A program made the position numbers and the translations under genes. Of a stretch of DNA of 64,000 nt, positions 45,063 through 53,318 are shown piece by piece (position 1 is the first letter of the stretch; every line of letters starts with the position of its first letter). The notes below the pieces were generated by a model that was given only the letters and a program-made list of their open reading frames with translations, did not search any database and had not been told where the DNA came from. This DNA comes from Acidobacteriota bacterium (lineage in GTDB: Bacteria > Acidobacteriota > Blastocatellia > Pyrinomonadales > Pyrinomonadaceae): the NCBI GenBank assembly GCA_019639155.1, contig JAHBSJ010000007.1, positions 109,429 to 173,428 of the forward strand. The letters run 5' to 3'.

Positions 45063-45833
45063 TTATCCGACGCGAACCGCCGTCATAGATATCGATCCGC
45101 CGTCGAATCCCGAAACGGGAAAGCTGACCTCGTCGTCCTGACGACGCAGCGCCAAAATGTAGAGCAGGGGAAGGAAATGTTCCGGTGTCGGAACGGACAG
45201 AAGCGCGTCCGGACCCAGAGAAGCGTAGTCAATCAGGGGATCGTGGTCATTAGCGGCCAACGATCGAGCCATTTCATCGAACCGCACCGCCCAGTCAAAT
45301 GGCCCGATGTCCGCATTTTGCCAAGAATACGCTCCCAGATTATGGACAATATTTCCGCTGCCGATCACAAGCACGCTCTCGTCGCGGAGCGGGGCCAATC
45401 TTTTTCCAAGGTCGTAATGGAATCTGGCCGGCCTATCGCGGTCGATAGAAAGCTGAACAACCGGGACATCCGCATCGGGGAAAACATGACACAGCACCGA
45501 CCATGTTCCGTGATCGAGCCCCCAACTGTCTCGGTCAGAAACGGCGGTGCCGTCCAAAAGATCTATAACTCTGTCCGCCAACTCCGGAGAGCCCGGAGCC
45601 GGATACTGCACCGCGAAGAGTTCTCTCGGAAACCCGCCGAAATCATGTACCGTCCGCGGACTCTCCATCGCGGTCACCGCCACGCCGGGAACATACCAGT
45701 GAGCCGAAATGCAGAGTATCGCTCTCGGCTTTCCGACAGTTCGTCCGATCCCAGCCCATGCACGCGTGTAGCTATTGTCGGCGAGCGCGTTCATCGGGTT
45801 TCCGTGACCGAAAAATATCGCAGGCATTCGCAT
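45063..45833 (-). CDS. YgiD-type extradiol (DODA/LigB-like) dioxygenase
   Basis: A 256-residue protein with the class III extradiol layout: FFGHGNPMNAL, SAHWYVPG, HDFGGFP, and GLDHGTWSVL, which supply the metal-binding histidines. Relatives open the ring of 4,5-DOPA or other catechols, or are zinc/iron enzymes of unproven substrate. It is the last gene of a marR-reductase-dioxygenase operon opposite a catechol O-methyltransferase, so a catechol is the likely substrate. Confidence 0.86.
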   Translation of the reverse strand: MRMPAIFFGHGNPMNALADNSYTRAWAGIGRTVGKPRAILCISAHWYVPGVAVTAMESPRTVHDFGGFPRELFAVQYPAPGSPELADRVIDLLDGTAVSDRDSWGLDHGTWSVLCHVFPDADVPVVQLSIDRDRPARFHYDLGKRLAPLRDESVLVIGSGNIVHNLGAYSWQNADIGPFDWAVRFDEMARSLAANDHDPLIDYASLGPDALLSVPTPEHFLPLLYILALRRQDDEVSFPVSGFDGGSISMTAVRVG

Positions 45834-45860
45834 AACGCATTCCTCAGGAAGCCGCCTTTT

Positions 45861-46418
45861 TCAGCTCGACAATTTTCTGGTCCACTCGACAAGTGCGGCG
45901 ACCGCTTTTGCGATGTGGTCCCGAGTCGTTTCGTCGGTCAGGTTGCCTGCGGCGTCGAATTTGTCGCGGCTGCCGCCGATCATCACTTCCGGTTTGTTCA
46001 GCGGGAACATATTCAAAAAGACCATCGATTTTCTGAGGTCGTATTGAGCGCGTGCCGTGGCGATGTTGCCGCCTGATGCTCCCATGATCGCGGCGGGTTT
46101 GCCTTCCCACGCGCTTTGGCCGTAGGGACGCGAGCCCCAGTCGATGGCGTTCTTGAGCAGGCCGGGAACGCCGTAGTTGTATTCCGGCGTAGCGAAAATA
46201 ATTGCGTCCGCCGATCGCACTTTTTCACGGAGGTCCTTTACGATCTGCGGCGGATCCGATTCGAGTTCCTCATTGAACAGCGGCATTCCATCGAGGTCGA
46301 ATATCTCTATTTCGACGCCTTCCGGAACCACCTCCGCTGCCGCACGCAGCACACCGCGGTTCGTCGAAGCCTTTCTCAAACTGCCCGCAATTCCAAGTAT
46401 CTTTATCTTATCGCTCAT
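45861..46418 (-). CDS. NADPH-dependent FMN reductase (quinone reductase-like)
   Basis: A 185-residue flavodoxin-like protein: ILGIAGSLRKASTNRGVL binds the FMN phosphate and TPEYNYGVPGLLKNAIDWGSRP is the family signature. Relatives reduce quinones, chromate or azo dyes by two electrons. It lies between the MarR repressor (10-nt gap) and the dioxygenase (27-nt gap), which suggests quinone/catechol detoxification. Confidence 0.92.
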   Translation of the reverse strand: MSDKIKILGIAGSLRKASTNRGVLRAAAEVVPEGVEIEIFDLDGMPLFNEELESDPPQIVKDLREKVRSADAIIFATPEYNYGVPGLLKNAIDWGSRPYGQSAWEGKPAAIMGASGGNIATARAQYDLRKSMVFLNMFPLNKPEVMIGGSRDKFDAAGNLTDETTRDHIAKAVAALVEWTRKLSS

Positions 46419-46428
46419 AATTTTCTCC

Positions 46429-46902
46429 TTATTCCGAAATATTGCCCCTGATATTGTCCAATAACTTAACCAGTCTCTTCAGGTCGTTTTCGCTTAGCCC
46501 AGCCATTTGGTTTTCGACGAGCTTACGCAGCGGCCTGTCCAATTCTTTCAGCAACTGAAGCCCCGCTTTCGTTATAAACGCCTTCACCACGCGGCGGTCA
46601 TCCGATTGACGTTGGCGAACTATCAGCCCGCGAGCCTCAAGCCGGTCGAGCATTCGCGTGATATCAGAATCGCGTGTGATCATTCGCCCGCTGATCTCCG
46701 TGCAGGTGATGCCGTCTTTACCGGCTCCGCGCAGTATTCTCAGGACGTTGTATTGTGCGGCGGTCAGCTCCTTTGCCTTGAAAACATGTGCCGCATTTGC
46801 CTTGAGCCTCTCTGCCGTGACCAGTACCGCCAGATGAGCCGCCTCTGCCGCATTAGCAAACGGCTTGTTCTGCTTCAGTTCATTTTGCAAAGCAACGCTC
46901 AT
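46429..46902 (-). CDS. MarR family transcriptional regulator
   Basis: A 157-residue regulator with the winged helix at about 40-125: LTAAQYNVLRIL, CTEISGRMITRDSDITRMLDRLEARGLI and RQSDDRRVVKAF (the wing). ATG 46902 is chosen because the promoter -10 ends at 46910, implying a leaderless mRNA; ATG 46908 is possible. Operons with quinone reductases and phenol-sensing MarR proteins are common; the ligand is probably a quinone or catechol. It should repress itself through the palindrome over its promoter. Confidence 0.9.
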   Translation of the reverse strand: MSVALQNELKQNKPFANAAEAAHLAVLVTAERLKANAAHVFKAKELTAAQYNVLRILRGAGKDGITCTEISGRMITRDSDITRMLDRLEARGLIVRQRQSDDRRVVKAFITKAGLQLLKELDRPLRKLVENQMAGLSENDLKRLVKLLDNIRGNISE

Positions 46903-46906
46903 ACTC

Positions 46907-46938
46907 ATAACGATAGTCGTTATAACGATAACTGTCAA
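46907..46938 (-). promoter_or_regulatory. marR promoter with MarR-type operator
   Basis: On the minus strand TTGACA (46938-46933), a 17-nt spacer and TATCGT (46915-46910) form the promoter. The perfect palindrome ATAACGATAGTCGTTAT (46907-46923) lies across the -10 element and the next GTTATCGTTAT repeats half of it, giving two or three overlapping half-sites. Binding here would shut off the marR-reductase-dioxygenase operon. Confidence 0.72.
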
Positions 46939-46995
46939 ACGTAAAATACAATCTGCCGTATCGTTCCTGCTGGATCGGAATATTAGACTCCAAAG

Positions 46996-47024
46996 TTGCG
47001 CGATCAAAGATGCGGACGTATGAT
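46996..47024 (+). promoter_or_regulatory. Probable promoter of the O-methyltransferase
   Basis: TTGCGC (46996-47001), a 17-nt spacer and TATGAT (47019-47024) precede the methyltransferase ATG by 32 nt, leaving room for the AGGAG ribosome-binding site. It lies 70 nt from the MarR palindrome, too far for direct overlap. Confidence 0.5.
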
Positions 47025-47056
47025 GCCGATGTCTATTAACAAAAGGAGCTGTGAAT

Positions 47057-47812
47057 ATGGGTTGGAAGAATATCCCGTTTTTTCGATGGTCTTTTGTCAG
47101 GATGTTTCTTGGGATAAAGCATCTCACGACCGAATGGCAGGTCGGCGACGGCCGCGAAGCGAAGCTGGCTGACTACGTCGAAGCGAATGCAAAGCCCGGC
47201 GATGCTGCCGATGCCGTTCGTGTAATTGACGAATTCGCTTACAACGAAAGCTTTCTGATCAACGTCGGCGACGAAAAAGGCGAGATCCTGGACGACGCGG
47301 TCAGACGGGCGAATGCAAAGCGTATCTTGGAACTCGGCACCTACTGCGGCTACAGCTCGCTGCGGATGGCCGTCACCGCACCTGATGCACATATTTACTC
47401 GATCGAATTCAATGCTGACAACGCCGACATCGCACGGCGGATCCATCGGCACGCGGGCGTTGGCGACCGCATCACCGTCGTGGTCGGAACGCTGGGCGAC
47501 GGCGGCCAGACCGTCGATGCATTGGAAAGCGAGCACGGGTTCACGCCCGGCTCGGTCGATCTCGTTTTCCTCGATCATGCAAAAGAGGCCTACTTATCGG
47601 ATATTCATCTTATCGTCGAACGCGGTTGGCTGCGGCCTGGAGCGCTTGCGGTTGCGGATAACGTCAAGTTTCCCGGCGCACCGGAATACCACGCTTACAT
47701 GAAAGAGCACGAAGGTCGGCTATGGAAGACCGAGGAACATGAGACTCACGTCGAATATCAGACAATGATAAAGGACCTCGTGCTTGTGTCGGAATACTTG
47801 GGGGAAAGTTAG
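47057..47812 (+). CDS. Catechol O-methyltransferase-type SAM enzyme
   Basis: ATG 47057 has AGGAG 8 nt upstream; the GTG at 47051 is too close. The 251-residue class I methyltransferase has the SAM motif ILELGTYCGYSSLRMA, the acidic loop IYSIEFNADNADIA, and VFLDHAKEAYLSDI and ADNVKFPGAPEY, matching the Mg-binding Asp and Asn of catechol O-methyltransferases. It would methylate a catechol hydroxyl. It is divergent from marR-reductase-dioxygenase, which points to a shared catechol pathway. Its 3' end overlaps the convergent aldehyde dehydrogenase by 4 bp. Confidence 0.88.
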   Translation: MGWKNIPFFRWSFVRMFLGIKHLTTEWQVGDGREAKLADYVEANAKPGDAADAVRVIDEFAYNESFLINVGDEKGEILDDAVRRANAKRILELGTYCGYSSLRMAVTAPDAHIYSIEFNADNADIARRIHRHAGVGDRITVVVGTLGDGGQTVDALESEHGFTPGSVDLVFLDHAKEAYLSDIHLIVERGWLRPGALAVADNVKFPGAPEYHAYMKEHEGRLWKTEEHETHVEYQTMIKDLVLVSEYLGES

Positions 47813-49455
47813 GAGCGTCGTCTGTTCCTTACTAGTTCTTTTATTCGTGTGAATAGCTGCGGCATCATTCCCGTCGTTTTGATCAGCGAGCCGGTGGCGA
47901 ATTTGGTCGCGAATTGGCGGAAAGTGTCGACCGCGGCCGGCGAATAGGGAAACCACCACGCGTCGGGCAGCAGTGCGGTGCGGTTCGAGTGGATGTGCTG
48001 CGGCTGGACGAGCTCCAAGAGGCCTTCGATGCCGTGCGTGCGGCCGCGGCCGGAGTTTTTGAAGCCGCCCCACGGCGTCTGGCCGATGCCGTGCGTGTAT
48101 AGATGTTCGTTGATGCAGACGGTGCCCGCCTCGATCTGCTCGGCGACGCGGCGGCCTTTTGCGTAGTCGCGGGTCCAGACGCTCGCCGTCAGGCCGAATT
48201 CGGTATCGTTCGCCAAGGCGATCGCCTCTTCCTCGGTATCAAAGACGCAGATCGGCAGCGTCGGGCCGAACGTCTCGACCTGCATCGGCCGCATGTCGTT
48301 CGTCGCACCGGTGATAACGGTCGGTTCGTAGAAAAAGCCCGCTGCGGTTTCGATGTCATCGGTCGGCTCGGTGAATCCGGGCACGTGAATGCGTCCGCCG
48401 GTCTCGATGATTGCACCGCAGTCGCGAAATTCTTCGACGTGTTCGAAAACGATCTTAAGCTGCCGCTCGGACGACATCGCACCGATCGAAACGTCCTCGC
48501 GTTCGCCGCTGCCTTGTTTGAGTTTCAGCGTACGGTCGATGATCTTTTGCGTCAGCTTTTCGGCGATCGGCCGCTGGACGTAGAGCCTCTCGACCGACGC
48601 ACAGTTTTGGCCGGAGTTGGAAAACGCACTCCATACGGCGGCATCGGCGGCGAGTTCGATATTCGCGTCGTCGAAAACGATCATCGGGTCTTTGCCGCCG
48701 AGTTCGAGGACGCACGAAGTGAGATTCTTGGCCGCTGCCTCTGCGATCCTTTTGCCGGTGGCGACCGAACCCGTGAAAAGTATCTTGTCCGGCGGTGCTT
48801 CGACGAGTGCGGCTCCCGTTTCGCCGGCACCGCAAACGACCTGAACGACGTCCGGCGGAAAACCTGCTTTTTCGAATATCTCGCCGATCCTCAGCCCGAC
48901 GAAAGGCGTCAATTCCGAAGGTTTCAGGACGACCGTGTTGCCCGCCATCACTGCCATTACGGCTTCGCCAAGCGGTATCGAAAAAGGATAGTTCCACGCA
49001 GGGATGACCGCGACCACGCCTAGCGGCTGATAGACGATCTTGGAAAAACGGCCGAGCAATTCAAAAAGCCCGATGCCGATTCGCCGCGGCCGCAGCATCT
49101 TTTCGGCGCCGTTCGCGATCCAACGCATCAAATCGAGTACGGGCGCGATCTCGAACGCGAGGGCCTCGGCGACGGGCTTACCCGATTCGCGTGAGATGAG
49201 CAGAGCTATGTCGTCCATCTCGGCGAGGATCACTTCGCGAGCGGCTAGAACGAGGCGTTTGCGTTCAGCGAACGAGGTCTTTTTCCAGCTCCGGAACGCC
49301 GCACGCGAACGCCCAACCGCAGCGAGCACTTCATCGGCGGATGCAGCGTTAACCCGGCCGATCTCAGCACCGGTCGCCGGATCGAAAGAGACGATCTCGT
49401 TTGCGGGGTCGGCGATAGTTTGTACTGCGGACATGGTCTCACTGCCAAATGGCAT
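47809..49455 (-). CDS. Aldehyde dehydrogenase family protein
   Basis: A 548-residue NAD(P)-dependent dehydrogenase with the usual sites: IPAWNYPFSIPL, the dinucleotide loop FTGSVATGKRI, the catalytic glutamate ELGGKDP and nucleophile SGQNCASVERLYV. A C-terminal extension of about 60 residues (SNRTALLPDAWWF onward) exceeds the common length of about 480-500. The ATG at 49455 shares a base with the upstream stop codon (TGATG), so it is translated by coupling. It belongs to a three-gene operon with alaS and an 85-residue gene. Substrate unknown. Confidence 0.93.
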   Translation of the reverse strand: MPFGSETMSAVQTIADPANEIVSFDPATGAEIGRVNAASADEVLAAVGRSRAAFRSWKKTSFAERKRLVLAAREVILAEMDDIALLISRESGKPVAEALAFEIAPVLDLMRWIANGAEKMLRPRRIGIGLFELLGRFSKIVYQPLGVVAVIPAWNYPFSIPLGEAVMAVMAGNTVVLKPSELTPFVGLRIGEIFEKAGFPPDVVQVVCGAGETGAALVEAPPDKILFTGSVATGKRIAEAAAKNLTSCVLELGGKDPMIVFDDANIELAADAAVWSAFSNSGQNCASVERLYVQRPIAEKLTQKIIDRTLKLKQGSGEREDVSIGAMSSERQLKIVFEHVEEFRDCGAIIETGGRIHVPGFTEPTDDIETAAGFFYEPTVITGATNDMRPMQVETFGPTLPICVFDTEEEAIALANDTEFGLTASVWTRDYAKGRRVAEQIEAGTVCINEHLYTHGIGQTPWGGFKNSGRGRTHGIEGLLELVQPQHIHSNRTALLPDAWWFPYSPAAVDTFRQFATKFATGSLIKTTGMMPQLFTRIKELVRNRRRS

Positions 49456-49712
49456 CAGCGGCCCTCGAAATATTCATAATCGGGCGGGTGAAAACGCGAT
49501 TTGATACGGTCAATGATCTCCTGCTCGCGGCCCTTTGCCCAATCGGGAAAACTTATGTGGCTGAAAAATATCATATGATGCGCCCGCCCCGTCAACATCT
49601 CGCCGTCAATGACAATCTCATGCCATTCACGACCGCGGACCTCAGCATAGTACATCAGGTCACGGCCCGTATGGCCGACCGACCAGGTTCCGTCTGCGGG
49701 TATGTCGCTCAT
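49455..49712 (-). CDS. Small protein of unknown function between alaS and aldehyde dehydrogenase
   Basis: An 85-residue soluble protein rich in aromatic residues (HMIFFSHISFPDWAKG, FHPPDYEYFEGR). No family recognised. Its start overlaps the alaS stop by 4 nt (ATGA) and its stop overlaps the next start by 1 nt, so it is clearly a real, coupled gene. Its role may be related to the tRNA or aldehyde functions on either side. Confidence 0.65.
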   Translation of the reverse strand: MSDIPADGTWSVGHTGRDLMYYAEVRGREWHEIVIDGEMLTGRAHHMIFFSHISFPDWAKGREQEIIDRIKSRFHPPDYEYFEGR

Positions 49713-51670
49713 GTAAAGGACCTCTCGACGATCGCAAAGGCTGCGTCGATCGCTTCGCTGAGTTTTGTGGGGTCGGTTCCGCCGCCTTCGGCCATGTCGG
49801 CCTTTCCGCCGCCTTTTCCGCCGACGATAGGTGCGATCTCGCGTATGATGTCGCCCGCTCGCACTTTTCCGGTCAGGTCGTCCGAAACGCGGACGATCAG
49901 ACCGACCTTGTCTTCGTCTTTGCGGCCGATGATGACGACGCCGCTTTTCAGCCGAGCGAGCAGAGTATCGGAAAGCTGCCTCGTCGCTCCGGCGTCCAGA
50001 CCCTCGACGATCTTTGCGAGCACCTTTATGCCGCCGATCTCCTTAATGTCGTCGCTGTCGCCGTTCGCCGCGGAACCGCCGCCCATCGCCGCCTTCAGCT
50101 TCAGGTCGTCCATCTCCTTGCGGGTGCGTTTCAGCTCTTCCTGCAGTTTGGCGATAGCGTTCGGCAGGTTGTCGCGTTGGGTATTGAGTGCCGCAAGCGA
50201 TGCGTCGATCAGCTTTTCGTCCGCACGAAAACGCTCGAATGCGTCGTAGCCCGTGATGGCACGGATACGCCGAACGCCGGAGGCGATGGCTTCGTCGGAG
50301 GTGATCTTGAACGAACCGATGTCGCCGGTCGCTCGAACGTGAGTTCCGCCGCATAGCTCCATCGAGAATTTGCCGTCGCCGACCGAAAGCACGCGAACGT
50401 CCGAGCCGTATTTCTCGCCGAACATCGCGACGGCCCCGACGCGCATCGCGTCCTCCAGCGCCATCATGTTCGTCGTAACCGGTTCATTTTGCAGGATATA
50501 GCGGTTTACCAGATCCTCAACCTCGGCTATCTCGGCGTCGGTCATCGGCTGATAGTGCGTGAAATCAAAACGAAGATAGTTCGGCGCAACGACCGAGCCT
50601 GCCTGTTTAACGTGCGTGCCGAGTACCTCTTTCAGCGCAGCGTGAACGAGATGCGTCGCGGTGTGATTCCGCCGCGTGGCATCGCGCTTCGACTCGTCAA
50701 CGATCGCCGAAACAGTGTCGCCGACCGAGATGCTGCTTTTCTCGACGGTAACCTTGTGTATGATCAGTCCTGCCACCGGTGAGTATGTGTCGTGAACGGC
50801 TGCCCTTAGGTCAGAACCACCTGCGGTAGCGGGTGGTTTAACGTCAACATCGCCGGAGTTCAACCGCCCACTACCGTAGGCGGTTCTGACAATAACGCCC
50901 ACATCACCGACCTGGCCGCCGCTTTCGGCGTAGAACGGTGTGCGGTCGAGAACGACGCTGCCCTGCTGTCCCTCGCCGAGCGAATCGACCTGAACGTCGC
51001 CGTCGAGAATGGCAACGACCTTAGCGTTATCAACCCGAGTCGTTTCGTAGCCGAGGAACTCATTCGCACCGAGTTTTTCCGCCAGCTCCAGATAAACCGG
51101 CGAGACCTGCGACTTGCGTTCCGTTTTGCCGATGCCGGACTGCTGCTGCAGTGCCTGCAGAGCGGCGTCAAAGCGCTCGTTGAAATCGTCCTCTTCCAGG
51201 GCGATGCCTTTTTCTTCCAGGTAAACGCGGATCAGATCGCGCGGAGTGCCGTATGTGTCGTACAGCGATGCGATCGAGCGGAAAAGCTCGTCGTCAGCCG
51301 CGGTATTCGCGTCTATGTTGAGTTCGCCGAGCTTCGACAGGCCGACAGTGACCGTATTCCCGAAACGTTCCTCTTCCAGCCGCACCATCTTGCCGATGAA
51401 ATCGCGTTGGGTCTCGAGTTCGGGAAAAGCGCCGCTGAAATCATCGACGACCTTGTCGCAGACCTTGTAGAAAAATGCGTCGCTCAGGCCGAGGTGTTCG
51501 CGGCCGTGATAGATGGCACGCCGCATTATCTTGCGGAGGACGTAGTTGCGGCCTTCGTTGCCGGGGAGGATGCCGTCGGCGATGGCAAACGCGGTCGCAC
51601 GCGCGTGGTCGGCGATCACGCGGGCGGCAAACTGCTGCTGTTCATTCAGTCGTTCGTAAACGCTCATCAC
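49709..51670 (-). CDS. Alanyl-tRNA synthetase lacking the N-terminal catalytic domain
   Basis: A 653-residue protein aligned by eye to about residue 285 onward of E. coli AlaRS. It starts (GTG 51670 or ATG 51667, no ribosome-binding site) at the tRNA-recognition helix ARVIADHARATAFAIADG. The editing domain is complete with HTATH and CGGTH zinc/hydrolase residues (about 375 and 465), and the C-Ala domain follows with the GGKGGGK glycine loop. The aminoacylation domain of about 280 residues is missing, and only 58 nt separate this start from the upstream TPR gene, so it cannot be encoded just upstream. An 81-bp palindromic element is inserted in frame (50810-50890). It may be a split synthetase, an editing-only protein, or a decayed duplicate. 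Confidence 0.85.
   Translation of the reverse strand: MMSVYERLNEQQQFAARVIADHARATAFAIADGILPGNEGRNYVLRKIMRRAIYHGREHLGLSDAFFYKVCDKVVDDFSGAFPELETQRDFIGKMVRLEEERFGNTVTVGLSKLGELNIDANTAADDELFRSIASLYDTYGTPRDLIRVYLEEKGIALEEDDFNERFDAALQALQQQSGIGKTERKSQVSPVYLELAEKLGANEFLGYETTRVDNAKVVAILDGDVQVDSLGEGQQGSVVLDRTPFYAESGGQVGDVGVIVRTAYGSGRLNSGDVDVKPPATAGGSDLRAAVHDTYSPVAGLIIHKVTVEKSSISVGDTVSAIVDESKRDATRRNHTATHLVHAALKEVLGTHVKQAGSVVAPNYLRFDFTHYQPMTDAEIAEVEDLVNRYILQNEPVTTNMMALEDAMRVGAVAMFGEKYGSDVRVLSVGDGKFSMELCGGTHVRATGDIGSFKITSDEAIASGVRRIRAITGYDAFERFRADEKLIDASLAALNTQRDNLPNAIAKLQEELKRTRKEMDDLKLKAAMGGGSAANGDSDDIKEIGGIKVLAKIVEGLDAGATRQLSDTLLARLKSGVVIIGRKDEDKVGLIVRVSDDLTGKVRAGDIIREIAPIVGGKGGGKADMAEGGGTDPTKLSEAIDAAFAIVERSFT
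50810..50890. repeat. 81-bp palindromic element inserted in frame in alaS
   Basis: Two 31-nt arms (50810-50840 and 50860-50890) are inverted copies with 26 of 31 positions matching, around a 19-nt loop. The element is exactly 27 codons and keeps the alaS frame open. Its peptide includes KPPATAGGSDL and falls between VGDVGVIV and AVHDTYSPVAG, a surface loop of the editing domain in other AlaRS. It resembles palindromic in-gene elements such as those of Rickettsia. Confidence 0.85.
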
Positions 51671-51700
51671 TCACGATGATAACAATATCACCGCGGCGAT

Positions 51701-51723
51701 GTCAGCAGGCAGGCCGTGCTGAC
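51701..51723. repeat. Inverted repeat at the 5' edge of truncated alaS
   Basis: GTCAGCA (51701-51707) and TGCTGAC (51717-51723) form a 7-bp perfect inverted repeat with a 9-nt loop, in the 58-nt gap between the TPR gene and the headless alaS. It could be a terminator or a trace of the rearrangement. Confidence 0.55.
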
Positions 51724-51728
51724 TTAGG

Positions 51729-53312
51729 TTAGTTCTTCTTCGGTGCCGCCAGCTCGCGGGCCTTTGCCTCGTCAGCGGCGGCCAGATCGTTGCGGCCCTG
51801 ATCACGGTAAACCCTGGCTCGCCCGGTGAAAACACGCGCATCTCGCGGTGTGAAGGTCAGTGCCTCGTTATAAGCTTCGAGCGCCTCATTGAGCAGCTTG
51901 GTCTTGTTCGCGAACGAGGTTCTTGATTCACTTCGTTTATTGCCACCTTTGATCATCAGTGCGGCTGAACACATCTCGCGGAGCCCCACAACGCTGATCG
52001 ATGATCTAAGTCTCGCAGACGTGTCATTTGGCCGTTTCGCCTGTATGACGTCCATCCATTCGATGCCGGTTTGGAATCCGGAACGGCAGGTCGTTACGCC
52101 GAAGATCATCTCGACAGAGGCTCCGATAAGGCCGATCTCACCGCTCTTGTCATTATCAAGCTCGCGATTTGCGGCCTGTATGCGTCGAAGCGTTTCCTTC
52201 ATCGCCGATTCAGTGATATCGAAATAGTCGTTGTCAGATTCGGCGTGTCTGCCCAAATCGGATAGCGAACGCGCACGCATTTTCAGCAGCTCTGTATAAA
52301 CTGACAACATTAGATCGTCGGCCGGCTGATGCTTGTTTTTCATCGGCAAAAACTGCAGCGAGCGTGTCACCAGAGCGACGACGAGCGGATGGTCCTTAGC
52401 CGTGGCGGCGGCTTGAGCCTGTTTGAATCCGTCGGCGACGGTCGTAACGGCTGCGGCTATCGTGGCAGGATCAGGTTTGGTGACCCTAGCCGGCGTCGGT
52501 GCGGGAGTGTTTCGCGGTCGAGTCCGTGCAGGCGTCGGGGCCGGTTTCGGCGTTCTCGTTGCGACCGGCGTTTTCACGACGGGGTTAGGTTTGGTTTGGG
52601 CCTTTACAGCGGCGGCCTTGGCGGCCTCGCTGTCTATATAGTCGCGATAGATCTTTGCGGCTTCGTAATTCGGGAAAAGCTTTAACGCCATTTCGGCGTC
52701 GGCCTTTGCGGCCGCGTAACGCTTAGCTGCAGCGTGAATCTTTGCCCGCGTGTAGAATGCGACGGCATCCTTAGGGTCGAGCCGGATCGCCATGTTCAGG
52801 TCGGGCAATGCCTTTGCAAGCTGGTTCGACAGTTCGTAGGCGACGCCGCGTTCACGATAGGCAAGTGCGCTTTTAGGGTTGATCTTTATCGCTTTATTGA
52901 GGTCCGAGAGCGCCTGCGCGAGCGACTTTTCATAGTCGATGGTCATCAGCCTGATGTACACGCTGCCTCGGGACGTCCAATACTCGGCGTCGTTCGGCTT
53001 TATCTCGATCGCTTTGGAAAAATCCGCTGCCGCCTGCCGGTAAAGAGGTTCGGTCGGTGCCGCCTGCGCCTTGTTGTAGAGCGAAAGCCCGCGGTTGAAA
53101 TATGCGGCCGAACTGTTAGGTCTAAGCTTGAGATACTCTGTGTAGTTGGCGATGGCGGCATCATATTGTCGTGCCGTATATTGATCGGTAGCTTTGTTGA
53201 AAAGCTGAGTCGCTCTCTCGTCTGCTGTCGCGGTCTGCCCGACTGCCAAAGCGGCAGCAACGAAGATCAGTAATGACAATGCCAATGATCGGCTGAATGC
53301 TATTCGTCTCAT
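51729..53312 (-). CDS. Secreted TPR-repeat protein
   Basis: A 527-residue exported protein (signal peptide to about AVGQT) with at least five TPR units between residues 33 and 220 (for example AAYFNRGLSLYNKAQ, AYRERGVAYELSNQLAKALPDLN). The middle is a Pro/Thr/Arg-rich linker (about 240-285), and the C-terminal part contains two further helical repeats. TPR proteins are scaffolds in the periplasm. Second gene after a small secreted protein (6-nt gap), followed by truncated alaS. Confidence 0.8.
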   Translation of the reverse strand: MRRIAFSRSLALSLLIFVAAALAVGQTATADERATQLFNKATDQYTARQYDAAIANYTEYLKLRPNSSAAYFNRGLSLYNKAQAAPTEPLYRQAAADFSKAIEIKPNDAEYWTSRGSVYIRLMTIDYEKSLAQALSDLNKAIKINPKSALAYRERGVAYELSNQLAKALPDLNMAIRLDPKDAVAFYTRAKIHAAAKRYAAAKADAEMALKLFPNYEAAKIYRDYIDSEAAKAAAVKAQTKPNPVVKTPVATRTPKPAPTPARTRPRNTPAPTPARVTKPDPATIAAAVTTVADGFKQAQAAATAKDHPLVVALVTRSLQFLPMKNKHQPADDLMLSVYTELLKMRARSLSDLGRHAESDNDYFDITESAMKETLRRIQAANRELDNDKSGEIGLIGASVEMIFGVTTCRSGFQTGIEWMDVIQAKRPNDTSARLRSSISVVGLREMCSAALMIKGGNKRSESRTSFANKTKLLNEALEAYNEALTFTPRDARVFTGRARVYRDQGRNDLAAADEAKARELAAPKKN

Positions 53313-53318
53313 ACGGCG

